Origin: Saprospiraceae bacterium | GTDB lineage: Bacteria; Bacteroidota; Bacteroidia; Chitinophagales; Saprospiraceae | DNA: 47,195 bases | Direction of reading: 5' to 3' | NCBI GenBank assembly: GCA_027488855.1 | Contig: JAIYAV010000099.1 | Span: 1-47,195 of the forward strand | Shown: piece by piece, positions 5,551 through 14,129 of the stretch | How the letters are laid out: every line of letters starts with the position of its first letter | Numbering within the stretch: the stretch's first letter is position 1 | Program-made: the position numbers and the translations under genes | Notes under the pieces: model-generated | The model's database searches: none | Told to the model about the DNA's origin: nothing | What the model saw: only the letters and a program-made list of their open reading frames with translations

Positions 5551-7469
5551 TTTGGGGCAGTTCCCTCCGATTTTTTTATCGCATCATACACCGCCTGGTG
5601 CAAACGGGGCCGCAAAGACCGGGTCATCAACATCGGATTGCTGCGCGACGGATGTACCCGATTGGTAAAAAACACTACCAAGAGCTGGTTTTTAGGGTCT
5701 GCCCAGGTGAATGTCCCGGTAAAACCCGTATGCCCAAAACTCTCCGGGCTGGCATCTTTCGCATATGAACTGCGTGCAGGAGAATATTCGATAAAGGGTT
5801 TGTCAAAGCCCAGTCCGCGATGGATTCCCTCCGTTTCACAATATTGGCAGCGGGTAAATTCTTTCACCGCCGCTTCCGCAATCAATTGTTCATTACCGTA
5901 ACGCCCTAGATTGAGGTAGGTTTGCATCAGCTTGGCCAAGTCATTGGCGGTACCAAATAAGCCAGCGTGCCCGGAAATACCTCCCAACATGGAGGCACCC
6001 TCATCGTCCACTCTGCCATGCAACAAACTCATGCGGTAAAAAGTGTCCCGTTCGGTGGGGATGATGCGGTCTTTGGGGAAAAAGCGCAAGGGGTTAAATG
6101 TCAAAGAATAAGCCCCCAATCGGCGGTAAAAGGTATTTTTCAAGTAAGGTTCAAAATCAACACCCGTGCGTTGTTTGACAATTTTGGGCATGGTGTAAAA
6201 GAAAAAATCGGAGTATACAAAGCCAGGCTTTTCACTCAGTGGCGAACGGTAAATGGCGTCATACAATACCTTATCACCGTATTTGCGGTGCAACCACAAA
6301 CGCTCGGTCACCTGCACATTGAAGCGGGCACTGGAATCGGGTTTGAAAGTGCGTGGTTTGAACTGAAAATCACTGACCCGCACATTGTCCCAGCCTTCTT
6401 CCCAAGGGTAATCGGCATTCCATTTCAAGGTAGAGCGCCAAAAGGGAATCCAGGCCATCAGCCTAGCGGTGTGGGTGAGCAAACGCCGCATGGGTATTCC
6501 AGCTTTGTTGCTGCCAATACTTTCTGCCAAGTAGACGCCCAGTGAATCATCGGGATTAAAAGTGCCTTCGCCGTACCATTTCATCAACACAGGCAGGCCC
6601 GTCGAAATTTTGGTAATGGAAGCAAAGTCATACAAGTCATTCAGTCTTACCTGGCGTTCATTCTCATAGGTATGATGCCCAAAAGCCTGGTGGTAAACAA
6701 CTTTGCCGTCCTTGGCCACCAGCACTTGCCCGCCGGGAAATGCCCGGAAGCGAATCCCTTCTTCCACAATGGCCTTGATGCTATCGCGCAACAAAGCGCC
6801 ATCGATGCCTACCAATTCCGAGGGTGCGTAACCCAATCGAGTGGCTGGTGGCGTGTCCATTCCGGTTCCGGGCGGGTATTGAGGGCTCAAGGGGCGACGC
6901 AAACGCCCGCTGGTAATCACTCCACCAAAGATCAGTTGAGCTGCAACGGACTGGCCTTCCTGGGTATCATCAGCCGCAATGATGACTGGAGCTTGGGCCA
7001 GTTCCGGCAATTTATTGAGGATTTGTTGAGGATTAAAAAGGACCAGCACCACGGGGTCCACCGCCATCAAACCCTTGATCCAAACCGCATCAGCAAGGTA
7101 ATTGGGCTGATCTACGGCAGCAGAAACGTCTTCAATGCTCAGGATGAAACAATTGAAACGGCGGATTTGGGTATTGATCCAGTTTTGGGTTTCTGAGGCG
7201 GAGGCAATCGTTGGAAAATTCAGCGGGGTAATGTTGGTGTAACGCTCCAGGAAATCCTGAAACGCAGCTTGCCGGGGGCCGCCAGCCGATACATACGCAA
7301 TTTGCAGCGTATCCAAGCGCTGTAAGGGGGTCAAGGTGCCTTCATTGCGCAGCAGTACCAAATTGGCCAATGCCTCCTGGTAAAGGTTCACAACCGCATT
7401 GCTTTGTGCGCTCAGCCATATATTGCAAACCACAATACACAGACTTAACACTAGTTTTCTCCACAGCAT
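5547..7469 (-). CDS. Secreted serine beta-lactamase-like hydrolase with a GH3-C-like N-terminal region
   Basis: A 640-aa exported protein. The signal peptide is MLWRKLVLSLCIVVCNIWLSAQ, which fixes the start at ATG 7469; the longer frame would begin with TTG. Residues about 25-190 (LVLLRNEGTLTPLQRLDTLQIAYVS...) resemble the C-terminal domain of family 3 glycosidases. From about 230 a class C beta-lactamase/serine hydrolase domain follows: nucleophile motif SITK (S284, K287), a YSD motif in place of Y-x-N, and HTGFTGT in place of KTG near the end. Bacteroidota often have ~1000-aa fusions of GH3 beta-N-acetylglucosaminidase with this domain. Here the GH3 TIM barrel is missing, so glycosidase activity is unlikely. 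It is divergent from dacB with 50 nt between starts, which suggests a cell-wall role. Confidence 0.82.
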   Translation of the reverse strand: MLWRKLVLSLCIVVCNIWLSAQSNAVVNLYQEALANLVLLRNEGTLTPLQRLDTLQIAYVSAGGPRQAAFQDFLERYTNITPLNFPTIASASETQNWINTQIRRFNCFILSIEDVSAAVDQPNYLADAVWIKGLMAVDPVVLVLFNPQQILNKLPELAQAPVIIAADDTQEGQSVAAQLIFGGVITSGRLRRPLSPQYPPGTGMDTPPATRLGYAPSELVGIDGALLRDSIKAIVEEGIRFRAFPGGQVLVAKDGKVVYHQAFGHHTYENERQVRLNDLYDFASITKISTGLPVLMKWYGEGTFNPDDSLGVYLAESIGSNKAGIPMRRLLTHTARLMAWIPFWRSTLKWNADYPWEEGWDNVRVSDFQFKPRTFKPDSSARFNVQVTERLWLHRKYGDKVLYDAIYRSPLSEKPGFVYSDFFFYTMPKIVKQRTGVDFEPYLKNTFYRRLGAYSLTFNPLRFFPKDRIIPTERDTFYRMSLLHGRVDDEGASMLGGISGHAGLFGTANDLAKLMQTYLNLGRYGNEQLIAEAAVKEFTRCQYCETEGIHRGLGFDKPFIEYSPARSSYAKDASPESFGHTGFTGTFTWADPKNQLLVVFFTNRVHPSRSNPMLMTRSLRPRLHQAVYDAIKKSEGTAPK

Positions 7470-7519
7470 ATTTTCAGGGTTGTGATTTTTTTTGTATTCT
7501 AGTCCCAAATAATCGCTCT

Positions 7520-8866
7520 ATGCTCTACAAGTTTACCAAAATAACTACTTTTTTGCTGCTTTGCACGCTGTATTTCCCATATAATCTTTTTGGGCAAGCG
7601 TTAAGCAAGCCGCAACAAGTGGCAATGGACAAATTGCTGCTGCAGTCGCCCATTTTTGCGCGTCATTTGTATGGCTTTATGCTGTACGACCCCAATGGCA
7701 AGTTGACTTTATTTCAAAAAGATGCAGACAAGTTTTTTACGCCTGCATCTAATACCAAAATTTTCACCCTTTACACTACGCTTAAAGTGCTAAAGGACAG
7801 TCTGCCAGTATTGCGCTACACTCAGGATGGCGGGTTCACGGTGTTTCAAGGCATGGGCAATCCCATGTTTCTGAACCCCCTGTTTCCGCAGGATAGTGTG
7901 GCCTGGAAATTTTTATCGAAGGAAAAAAAATACCTCGCTTTTTCCGCCAGCAATTACAAAGACGATCGTTTTGGTAACGGCTGGGCCTGGAATGATTTCC
8001 GGGATGATTATCAGGCGGAAAAAGGTTCCTTTCCCATTTATGGCAATCTGGCACGTTTTCGCCTCGATTCGACCAGTAAAAAATGGCGCACCCAACCGAA
8101 CTATTTTTTGTCAACGCTGGAATACGATCCCCACAATACCAGCAGCGAACCTGAAATTTTGCGGGAAGAGCACGATGGGCATTATTTGTACAATGCTGCT
8201 TGTTTGCGCGCTGCCAGGGTAAGCATCAACACTCCGTTCCGGTACACGGCACATTTGGTGAGCGAATTATTGACCGATACGCTGAAGCGCAAGGTGCAGG
8301 TGTGGAACACCCCCGTGCTGAGCAACAGTTGGCGAACCTTGTCGACCCGCATGCCTGATACCCTCCTGAGTTTGTTCATGCAGGAAAGTGACAATTACAT
8401 TGCTGAACAATTGTTGCTGAGTTGTTCGGCCAAGCTGTACGGTGATCTGGACATCAAGCGCACCATTGAATACGCTCAACGCAGCGTATTGGGCAGCAAC
8501 CCAGATGGGATGGTTTGGGTGGATGGCTCGGGTTTGTCGCGCTACAATCTGTTTTCGCCGCGTACAGTTGTTTCTGTTTTGGAAAAATTATACCTGGAAT
8601 ACCCCACTGAACGCCTGTTCAAGATTTTTCCAGCCGGAGGGGTGAGTGGCACCATCCAGGATTGGTATAGGGGCAAAGATGGCAAACCCTATGTTTTTGC
8701 CAAAACGGGTACACTTTCCAACAACCATTGTTTGAGTGGCTATGTGCGTACGAACAATGGGCGGGTGCTGGTTTTTAGTTTTATGCACAACCATTATTTG
8801 GGTAGTGCAACGCCAATTCGGCGGGAGATGCAGAAAATATTGGAATGGGTAAGGGATAATCTATAA
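7520..8866 (+). CDS. dacB: D-alanyl-D-alanine carboxypeptidase/endopeptidase, PBP4 family (peptidase S13)
   Basis: Periplasmic S13 peptidase of 448 aa that trims or cuts peptidoglycan peptides. A signal peptide (MLYKFTKITTFLLLCTLYF...FGQA) sets the start at ATG 7520 rather than an in-frame start 150 nt upstream inside the divergent gene. The three penicillin-binding motifs are present: S77-N-T-K80, S290-D-N292 and K395-T-G397. The S13-typical TPASNTKIFT and VWVDGSGLSRYN contexts are visible. The next feature downstream is a long hairpin, and htpG converges on it. Confidence 0.92.
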   Translation: MLYKFTKITTFLLLCTLYFPYNLFGQALSKPQQVAMDKLLLQSPIFARHLYGFMLYDPNGKLTLFQKDADKFFTPASNTKIFTLYTTLKVLKDSLPVLRYTQDGGFTVFQGMGNPMFLNPLFPQDSVAWKFLSKEKKYLAFSASNYKDDRFGNGWAWNDFRDDYQAEKGSFPIYGNLARFRLDSTSKKWRTQPNYFLSTLEYDPHNTSSEPEILREEHDGHYLYNAACLRAARVSINTPFRYTAHLVSELLTDTLKRKVQVWNTPVLSNSWRTLSTRMPDTLLSLFMQESDNYIAEQLLLSCSAKLYGDLDIKRTIEYAQRSVLGSNPDGMVWVDGSGLSRYNLFSPRTVVSVLEKLYLEYPTERLFKIFPAGGVSGTIQDWYRGKDGKPYVFAKTGTLSNNHCLSGYVRTNNGRVLVFSFMHNHYLGSATPIRREMQKILEWVRDNL

Positions 8867-8880
8867 TACTTTTGAAAATC

Positions 8881-8975
8881 CTTAGGTGTTCTAAGGTGTC
8901 TAAGGTGGTTCAATAATAAACCGGCCCGAAGGGCCATTCAAATTGAACCACCTTAGACACCTTAGAACACCTAAG
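8881..8975. repeat. Long inverted repeat of CTAAGGTGT units, second copy
   Basis: Perfect 33-bp arms at 8881-8913 and 8943-8975 consist of the same 9-bp unit as the element at 1637. The loop holds its own small GGCCCGAAGGGCC palindrome. It lies between the convergent dacB and htpG ends and begins 14 nt after the dacB stop. Confidence 0.9.
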
Positions 8976-8986
8976 GGTAATATATT

Positions 8987-10855
8987 CTAGAGATTTTCCA
9001 GGCTGCGCTTGGTGAACTCTGCCAATTCGGCGCCTTTCAACATGCCCTGATTCAACAGCGCCAATTGGTAAAGGTATTTGGCGAGCTTAGCACTTTGCTC
9101 CCCATCGCTTTCTTGCAGGATTTTTTTGGTCACCAACTCGTGGTTGCCATTGACAATCACCTGGTAAGAATCCGGGAAACCATCCATGCCCATGCCCTGC
9201 ATGGCCTGCATTTCTTTCATGCGGCGCATGAATTCGGGGCGGGTGATGATTACGGGTGCTTCTTGTGGCGACAAAGGTTGAACTTCTACCCGGCCAGCAG
9301 GATCACTGACTACTGAAGTGAAAAGATCCTTTACCTTGGTTTTTTCCTCCTCGTTCAGTACCAATTCAGGCTTTTCGTCCTTTTGAATCAGGTTGTTGAC
9401 CGTATCGGAATCCACGCGTACGAAAACCACGTTGCCCAATTTGTATTCCAGTTGCTGCATGAAGGGGCTGTCGATCATCGGCTGATCCATTACCACTACT
9501 TCATAGCCATAGGCTTTGCAGGCTTCGATTTGGGTATGTTGCGCTTCGGGCTGGGTGGTATAAATGAGCACCACCTTGTCGTGTTTGTCGGTTTGGGTGG
9601 GTTTGATCTTTTCTACGTATTCTTCGATCGGGTAAAACTCGCCAGCCAGGTTTTTCACCAGGGCGTACTTGATCGCTTTTTCGTAGAATTTATCGTCGCT
9701 GAGCATGCCGTATTTGACAAAAATGCCCAGGTCGCTCCACTTGGATTCGAAGTCAGCGCGGTCTTTGATAAACAGTTCGGACAACTTGTCGGCTACCTTC
9801 TTGGTGATGAAGCCGCTGATGCGTTTGACGTTGCTGTCGGCTTGCAGGTAGGAGCGCGAAACGTTCAGCGGAATATCTGGTGAATCGATCACCCCGTGCA
9901 GCAAGGTCAGGAACTCGGGCACAATTTCCTTGACGCTGTCCGTTACAAAAACCTGATTGGAATACAGCTGAATTTTGTTGCGCTGCAACTCCAAGCTATT
10001 GCCCAATTTCGGGAAGTAAAGTATCCCGGTAAGGTTGAAGGGGTAGTCGATGTTCAGGTGAATCCAGAACAGCGGCGCATCGTAGCTTTGGGGATACAAT
10101 TCGCGGTAAAAATTGCGGTAATCCTCATCCGTCAGATCGGCAGGTTGTTTGCGCCAGGCGGGTTCGGGATTGTTGATGATGTTGTCGACCTGGATGGTGC
10201 GCTCGGTTTGTTCCTCGCCTTCCCCTTCAAAGGTAGTTTCATCTCTGGTGCCAAATTGAATGGCTATCGGCAAAAACTTGCAGTATTTTTCCAACAAGCC
10301 CTCAATGCGCTCATTTTCCAAAAACTCCAGGCTGTCTTCGGCGATGTGCAGGATCACATCCGTCCCCCGGCTCTCTTTTTCAATCTCTTCGAGGGTATAT
10401 TCGGGATTGCCTTCACAAGTCCAACGTACGGCGGCATTGCCTTCTTTCCAGGATTTTGTTTGTACTTCTATGCTAGCGGCCACCATGAAGGCGGAGTAGA
10501 AGCCCAAACCGAAGTTACCGATGATGTTGGTTTCGTCCTTGTATTTTTCCAAAAACTCCTGGGCGCTAGAGAAGGCCACCTGATTGAGGTATTTTTTAAC
10601 TTCCTCTTCAGTCATCCCGATGCCATGGTCGCGAATGGTGAGGGTTTTGGCGTCTTTGTCGATCAGGATTTCAATTTTCAACTCGCCAATGTCACCTTTG
10701 GCTTCGCCCCGACGAGACAAGGCTTTGAGTTTATTGCTGGCATCCACGGCATTGGATACCAACTCGCGGAGGAATATTTCGTGATCAGAATACAGAAAGC
10801 GTTTGATGATGGGGAAGATGTTCTCCGTTTGGACGGCTATGTTTCCTTTTTGCAT
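8987..10855 (-). CDS. htpG: Molecular chaperone HtpG (Hsp90 family)
   Basis: Cytosolic Hsp90 chaperone, 622 aa. The GHKL ATPase domain comes first, with ELVSNAVDASNK (ATP/Mg binding Asn), DHGIGM, FGLGFYSAFMVA and RGTDVILHI. The middle domain follows, including the catalytic-loop region NVSRSYLQAD. The C-terminal dimerization domain ends in TKRSLENL, without the eukaryotic MEEVD tail. The ATG at 10855 gives the usual N-terminus. It is monocistronic; a TGACATTTTGACA motif lies 65 nt upstream of the start and may be regulatory, but I cannot assign it to a known heat-shock factor. Confidence 0.97.
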   Translation of the reverse strand: MQKGNIAVQTENIFPIIKRFLYSDHEIFLRELVSNAVDASNKLKALSRRGEAKGDIGELKIEILIDKDAKTLTIRDHGIGMTEEEVKKYLNQVAFSSAQEFLEKYKDETNIIGNFGLGFYSAFMVAASIEVQTKSWKEGNAAVRWTCEGNPEYTLEEIEKESRGTDVILHIAEDSLEFLENERIEGLLEKYCKFLPIAIQFGTRDETTFEGEGEEQTERTIQVDNIINNPEPAWRKQPADLTDEDYRNFYRELYPQSYDAPLFWIHLNIDYPFNLTGILYFPKLGNSLELQRNKIQLYSNQVFVTDSVKEIVPEFLTLLHGVIDSPDIPLNVSRSYLQADSNVKRISGFITKKVADKLSELFIKDRADFESKWSDLGIFVKYGMLSDDKFYEKAIKYALVKNLAGEFYPIEEYVEKIKPTQTDKHDKVVLIYTTQPEAQHTQIEACKAYGYEVVVMDQPMIDSPFMQQLEYKLGNVVFVRVDSDTVNNLIQKDEKPELVLNEEEKTKVKDLFTSVVSDPAGRVEVQPLSPQEAPVIITRPEFMRRMKEMQAMQGMGMDGFPDSYQVIVNGNHELVTKKILQESDGEQSAKLAKYLYQLALLNQGMLKGAELAEFTKRSLENL

Positions 10856-10919
10856 GACTATAACGTTTTATTTCTTTTGGCAAAAACACCGTCAAACAAC
10901 ATGCCATGCTTGCTTGTGC

Positions 10920-10932
10920 TGACATTTTGACA
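10920..10932. promoter_or_regulatory. Possible regulatory motif upstream of htpG
   Basis: TGACATTTTGACA (on the htpG strand TGTCAAAATGTCA) is a repeated TGTCA box 65-77 nt upstream of the htpG start. Position and symmetry suggest a binding site. The factor is unknown to me. Confidence 0.3.
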
Positions 10933-11034
10933 CAAAAGCCCAGCTTGTGCTGCCGCATGCGCCGATTGTATTTTTCAGCAACAAGATGATTGTACCCTCA
11001 AGCGGGTATTTTTCTCGATTGTAAAAAAAAATAA

Positions 11035-11042
11035 TACGTTTG
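11035..11042 (+). promoter_or_regulatory. Possible plus-strand -7 element (TACGTTTG)
   Basis: TACGTTTG fits TAnnTTTG, but no TTG sits at the expected -33 position, so this is a weak call. It would drive plus-strand transcription into the non-coding region that ends at the terminator at 11437. Confidence 0.3.
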
Positions 11043-11239
11043 ACTTGATTTAGTGCAGCTATTTTCTTTTCTTTGTATCACGTTTTTATTCTTACCAAAA
11101 AGAGCTTTCTACACTTCTACACAATTTCTGTGTAAAATTTCTATCTACACGTACCATTGTATTCTCGTGGCATTCTGCTATCGCTTGTCCTGTATTGCCT
11201 TTTGTGTTCAACAAAAAGCAATACACACAACAAGAGCTT

Positions 11240-11293
11240 GCAGTGAACTGAACGATCAACAAAGGGGGGACGCTTGATCTGGAGGTTCACTGC
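11240..11293. repeat. Nested hairpin in the htpG-NACHT intergenic region
   Basis: The outer stem GCAGTGAAC (11240-11248) pairs with GTTCACTGC (11285-11293), and an inner stem GATCAA (11254-11259) pairs with TTGATC (11274-11279). An AT-rich ATTATTTTTT tract follows on the plus strand. It may be part of a plus-strand RNA. Confidence 0.5.
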
Positions 11294-11328
11294 ATTATTT
11301 TTTCCATTTGGATTGGCAACATTCAATT

Positions 11329-11364
11329 GGCTCGACCACTCATAAGGGCTCGACCACTTATAAG
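11329..11364. repeat. 18-bp tandem duplication
   Basis: Two adjacent 18-bp units, GGCTCGACCACTCATAAG and GGCTCGACCACTTATAAG, differ at one base, with a degraded third start (GGTGTCGCCAC) after them. It lies in a 640-nt stretch without a protein gene. Confidence 0.75.
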
Positions 11365-11436
11365 GGTGTCGCCACAATACGCTATTGCTTTGATCCAAAC
11401 ATCAATTTCGGAAGTAAACCTGAATGGATATTTAGG

Positions 11437-11479
11437 GCCGGTTCCAATTTAGGGGGGAGAACCGGCTTTTTTTATTTTT
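11437..11479 (+). terminator. Intrinsic terminator, plus-strand reading, without an upstream gene
   Basis: GCCGGTTC (11437-11444) pairs with GAACCGGC (11459-11466), followed by a T-rich run TTTTTTTATTTTT. It reads on the plus strand; there is no T run on the minus side, where the NACHT message ends. No convincing plus-strand ORF lies between 10856 and here. Confidence 0.65.
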
Positions 11480-11496
11480 AGACTTTTCCAATCATT

Positions 11497-13167
11497 TTAT
11501 CCACGCCAATTTTCATTGTTCTTGATCGCTGTACCATTAAGCTGAATACTTTTCAGCTCCCGATTCAACCCTTCTACAAACAAATAATCGAAAGAGCTTA
11601 GGTTTGGATTATCCGCTACATTCAACTCCTGCAACTTCGGCATAGCCGCTACAATTTTAAAATCTTGTAACTGAGTATTCGATAAATTAATTTGTGTTAC
11701 TTCTTTTAGCTTGTTCAAACTGAAACTAAAAAAGAACGCCTTTTCGTAAGAACCTATGGGCAAAAACAGGGCTCCTGTACCCAAGCGGGCTTTGAATTTT
11801 TGTACCTCCTCTGCACTGTATTGTTTGCCATCCTCCAATCCAAATTTTTCAGCAAAAAACGGTTTTGCAATCTGTTCCAGCACCATCTCCTGATAAAAAA
11901 TTTTGAGCATGTCGAAGCCTTCAAAACCTTTGAACTGGGGCAAAAACTGCGGATTTTCAAACAACTCCAGGGCCAAAAAATACTCCAATAAAGACTTGTG
12001 GGTGAACTTGTAATTGTTGTGTGCCCCCCGGGTGAGCAGGGAGTGGGCCTGCATGTCGAATAAATCGAGTTCAACCTGATGCTGCTGGGATAGTTTTTGC
12101 AAAACGTCCAAATCGCTGATCGACAAGTTTTCGCGGTGCTGGTACACCTCCAGGGCAAAATAGCGAGAGAAGTGATAAAGGTTGTCTACAAAATTATTGC
12201 CCTTGTTGCGAATGTTGCGCTCCCGCTCCAACCAGCGCTGGATGATCTGGGCGTACACCTGATAGCTGTATTGATAATTGGGGGCTTTTTCCACCAAATA
12301 ATCAATGTAGCTCAGGATCATGGGCCGAGCCACCAGCTCTTTGTACTCTTCGATGAATTGCAGGCAGTTGCGGTAACGCAGGCTGAAGCGACCAAATTTT
12401 TTGCGCAAAAAAACCTTGATCTCATCCTGTTGCAAGGGCGAAATGTAGCGCGTCACAATCCGGCGCGGTGCCCGATTGGGCGACATGCTGGAAAAAGGCA
12501 AGGCGCAGGGAATGTCTTCTTCCCGGGCAAAAAACTGGGTGCGGCAGGTGATGACCACCGTTTGAAAATGGCTGACTTTTTTAAACAGCGTGGCGATGCG
12601 GTCATTGGGTTGCTCGATGGCTTGGGGATCTTCATCCAGACCGTCCAGCAGCAAAATGGTTTCCTTGCGCTCCTCTTCCGAAATTTTTTCAATCTCCTCG
12701 TCCACTCCGGCATTGAAGGGGAAAAGGCGAATTTTGTATTTTTTGGCCAGGCGGCGGCGATAGGTATCGTACAGATTGATCATGAAGGTGGTTTTGCCCA
12801 TACCCGAATCGGCTAAAACCATAAACACGTAATCGTCTTTGTCTTTTTCAAAAATGCGCAAAAAGTAGGGAATCAAGGGTTCGCGGGGCTCCGTATCCCG
12901 GTTGATTTCACTGCCTTCCGTAGGCGATTTGGACTGGCACTGCGTGGGGATGAAATACTTGGTGTGGCTTTTGATTTCGCTGGCGGTGTAAAAAGGATGC
13001 AGGCAGCGCGACAAGCGGCTTTCCTTGCGGCGTTGCATAAACCAGGGGATGATCCAACGGAACGTTGCAAATATCCCACCGGCGATGGTTAAACTGACTT
13101 CCAGGAGATCACTCAGATCCAGACCTAAAAACATGTAGATCAATATTTTGACTACACTACTGGACAT
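11497..13167 (-). CDS. Membrane-anchored NACHT/STAND NTPase with C-terminal leucine-rich stretch
   Basis: A 556-aa protein. Hydrophobic segments in residues 5-43 are followed by a basic stretch, suggesting a membrane anchor. The NTPase core has Walker A ADSGMGKTT (119-127), Walker B ILLLDGLDED (171-180) with the acidic tail typical of NACHT, and VVITCRTQFF (204-213). Further on, HKSLLEYFLALEL matches the winged-helix region of NACHT proteins. Residues about 485-556 form two to three leucine-rich units (INLSNTQLQDF, LQELNVADNPNLSSF, LKSIQLNGTAI), a plausible sensor. Bacterial NACHT proteins include anti-phage and signalling proteins; no effector domain or defence neighbour is seen, so function is open. 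The start codon ATG 13167 lies inside an inverted-repeat arm; an ATG at 13134 is an alternative. Confidence 0.82.
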   Translation of the reverse strand: MSSSVVKILIYMFLGLDLSDLLEVSLTIAGGIFATFRWIIPWFMQRRKESRLSRCLHPFYTASEIKSHTKYFIPTQCQSKSPTEGSEINRDTEPREPLIPYFLRIFEKDKDDYVFMVLADSGMGKTTFMINLYDTYRRRLAKKYKIRLFPFNAGVDEEIEKISEEERKETILLLDGLDEDPQAIEQPNDRIATLFKKVSHFQTVVITCRTQFFAREEDIPCALPFSSMSPNRAPRRIVTRYISPLQQDEIKVFLRKKFGRFSLRYRNCLQFIEEYKELVARPMILSYIDYLVEKAPNYQYSYQVYAQIIQRWLERERNIRNKGNNFVDNLYHFSRYFALEVYQHRENLSISDLDVLQKLSQQHQVELDLFDMQAHSLLTRGAHNNYKFTHKSLLEYFLALELFENPQFLPQFKGFEGFDMLKIFYQEMVLEQIAKPFFAEKFGLEDGKQYSAEEVQKFKARLGTGALFLPIGSYEKAFFFSFSLNKLKEVTQINLSNTQLQDFKIVAAMPKLQELNVADNPNLSSFDYLFVEGLNRELKSIQLNGTAIKNNENWRG

Positions 13168-13345
13168 TAGGTTCGGAGGACATCAATTGCCACGTGCTTT
13201 AGCTCGTGGATTGGCATTGTCTTTTTGATCGGGCTTTAGCCCAAGCTTTTTTTCAAGTCAGGGCTAAAGCCCAAATCAGAGAGGCTCCTTTACCCCCAGG
13301 CTGAAGCCTGGGGCAATTGATGTCCTCCGAACCTTAATGTCCAGT
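13159..13345. repeat. Composite palindromic element overlapping the NACHT gene start
   Basis: The outer arms at 13159-13191 and 13312-13345 match over about 33 bp with a single extra T. Inside are further palindromes: GGGCTTTAGCCC facing GGGCTAAAGCCC, and CCCCAGGCTGAAGCCTGGGG. The nested design resembles a non-autonomous mobile palindrome. The left arm contains the ATG and first codons of the NACHT gene. It fills most of the gap up to the TPR gene end at 13390. Confidence 0.85.
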
Positions 13346-13389
13346 CGTGTGTATTTAGACTGCAAGTTAGAGAAGTTTCACACATGAAA

Positions 13390-14124
13390 TCACAGCCTTT
13401 TCAACAAGTCTTGCGCTTTTTGTGCAAACTCTGACTCCGCAGGCACTTCCTGCAAAACCTTGCGGCACTCCGTTTTGTTCCCCTCCTTCAAATAACTCAA
13501 GGCCAGGTACCATTGCCCATAGTCCACAAAGCTGGATTCGCCACTGCTGATGCTGGTAAACAAGTCCCGGGCAGCGGTATATTTTCCGGTTTCGAGCAAA
13601 CAAATCCCCAGGTAAAGTTTCGCTTGCAAATCTTCAGGTTTTTCCTGCACATACGCCTGCAACAGGGGCAAGGCTTTGGCGTAGTCCTTTTGGTTAAAAG
13701 CTGACTCCATCGCCGCCAGATTGTCCTGGGCAGCACTGGATTTTTCAATCATGGCCAGGGGCGGATATTGGCCGTATTGCTCGTACAGATTGGGTTGGAA
13801 AAGCAAAAATCGGGCTATCAGTAATAAAGCGATGGTTGCAGCCAGGCCAATGACCCAACGTAGGGTTTGATTGCGGCGCAGGGGCACGATACGTCCGGTT
13901 TCTTTGGGGGTGCTGTTTTGGAAAAACTCAGTGCCCAGATTTTCCAATTGCCCTTTCAGCGCAGCCCGGCGATCCTGTTTGCGAAGGAACTGCTCCATGT
14001 CTTTTTGCAAAGCCAGTTCAGCGGCCAAATCGGCACTTTGGTTCAGCTCTGCCTCAAAAGCATTTTTGTCGACGTCGGGGAGTTCGCCGCGGAGGTAACG
14101 GTCTATTTTTTCTGTGTTGTTCAT
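13390..14124 (-). CDS. TPR-containing single-pass membrane protein, putative anti-sigma partner
   Basis: A 244-aa protein. Its cytoplasmic N-terminus (MNNTEKIDRYLRGELPDVDKNAFE) resembles the zinc-less anti-sigma-like proteins that accompany ECF factors in Bacteroidota. One transmembrane helix (about 88-108, WVIGLAATIALLLIARFLLF) follows, then two to three TPR-like repeats (AMESAFNQKDYAKALPLLQA, LYLGICLLETGKYTAARDLF, WYLALSYLKEGNKTECRKVL). The ATG at 14124, 5 nt after the sigma stop, is chosen over a longer frame that would read through the sigma gene. The role as anti-sigma or sensor is inferred from position and layout. Confidence 0.75.
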   Translation of the reverse strand: MNNTEKIDRYLRGELPDVDKNAFEAELNQSADLAAELALQKDMEQFLRKQDRRAALKGQLENLGTEFFQNSTPKETGRIVPLRRNQTLRWVIGLAATIALLLIARFLLFQPNLYEQYGQYPPLAMIEKSSAAQDNLAAMESAFNQKDYAKALPLLQAYVQEKPEDLQAKLYLGICLLETGKYTAARDLFTSISSGESSFVDYGQWYLALSYLKEGNKTECRKVLQEVPAESEFAQKAQDLLKRL

Positions 14125-14129
14125 GGTTC

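Noticed and set aside
11053-11277. 74-codon plus-strand frame between htpG and the NACHT gene
   Set aside because: GTG start, no domain, unusual Cys/Phe-rich composition and overlap with a hairpin; treated as non-coding, though a tiny membrane protein cannot be excluded.
11141-11398. 85-codon minus-strand frame over the 18-bp tandem repeat
   Set aside because: TTG start, and its repeated YKWSSPYEWSS stretch is a translation of the tandem DNA repeat.
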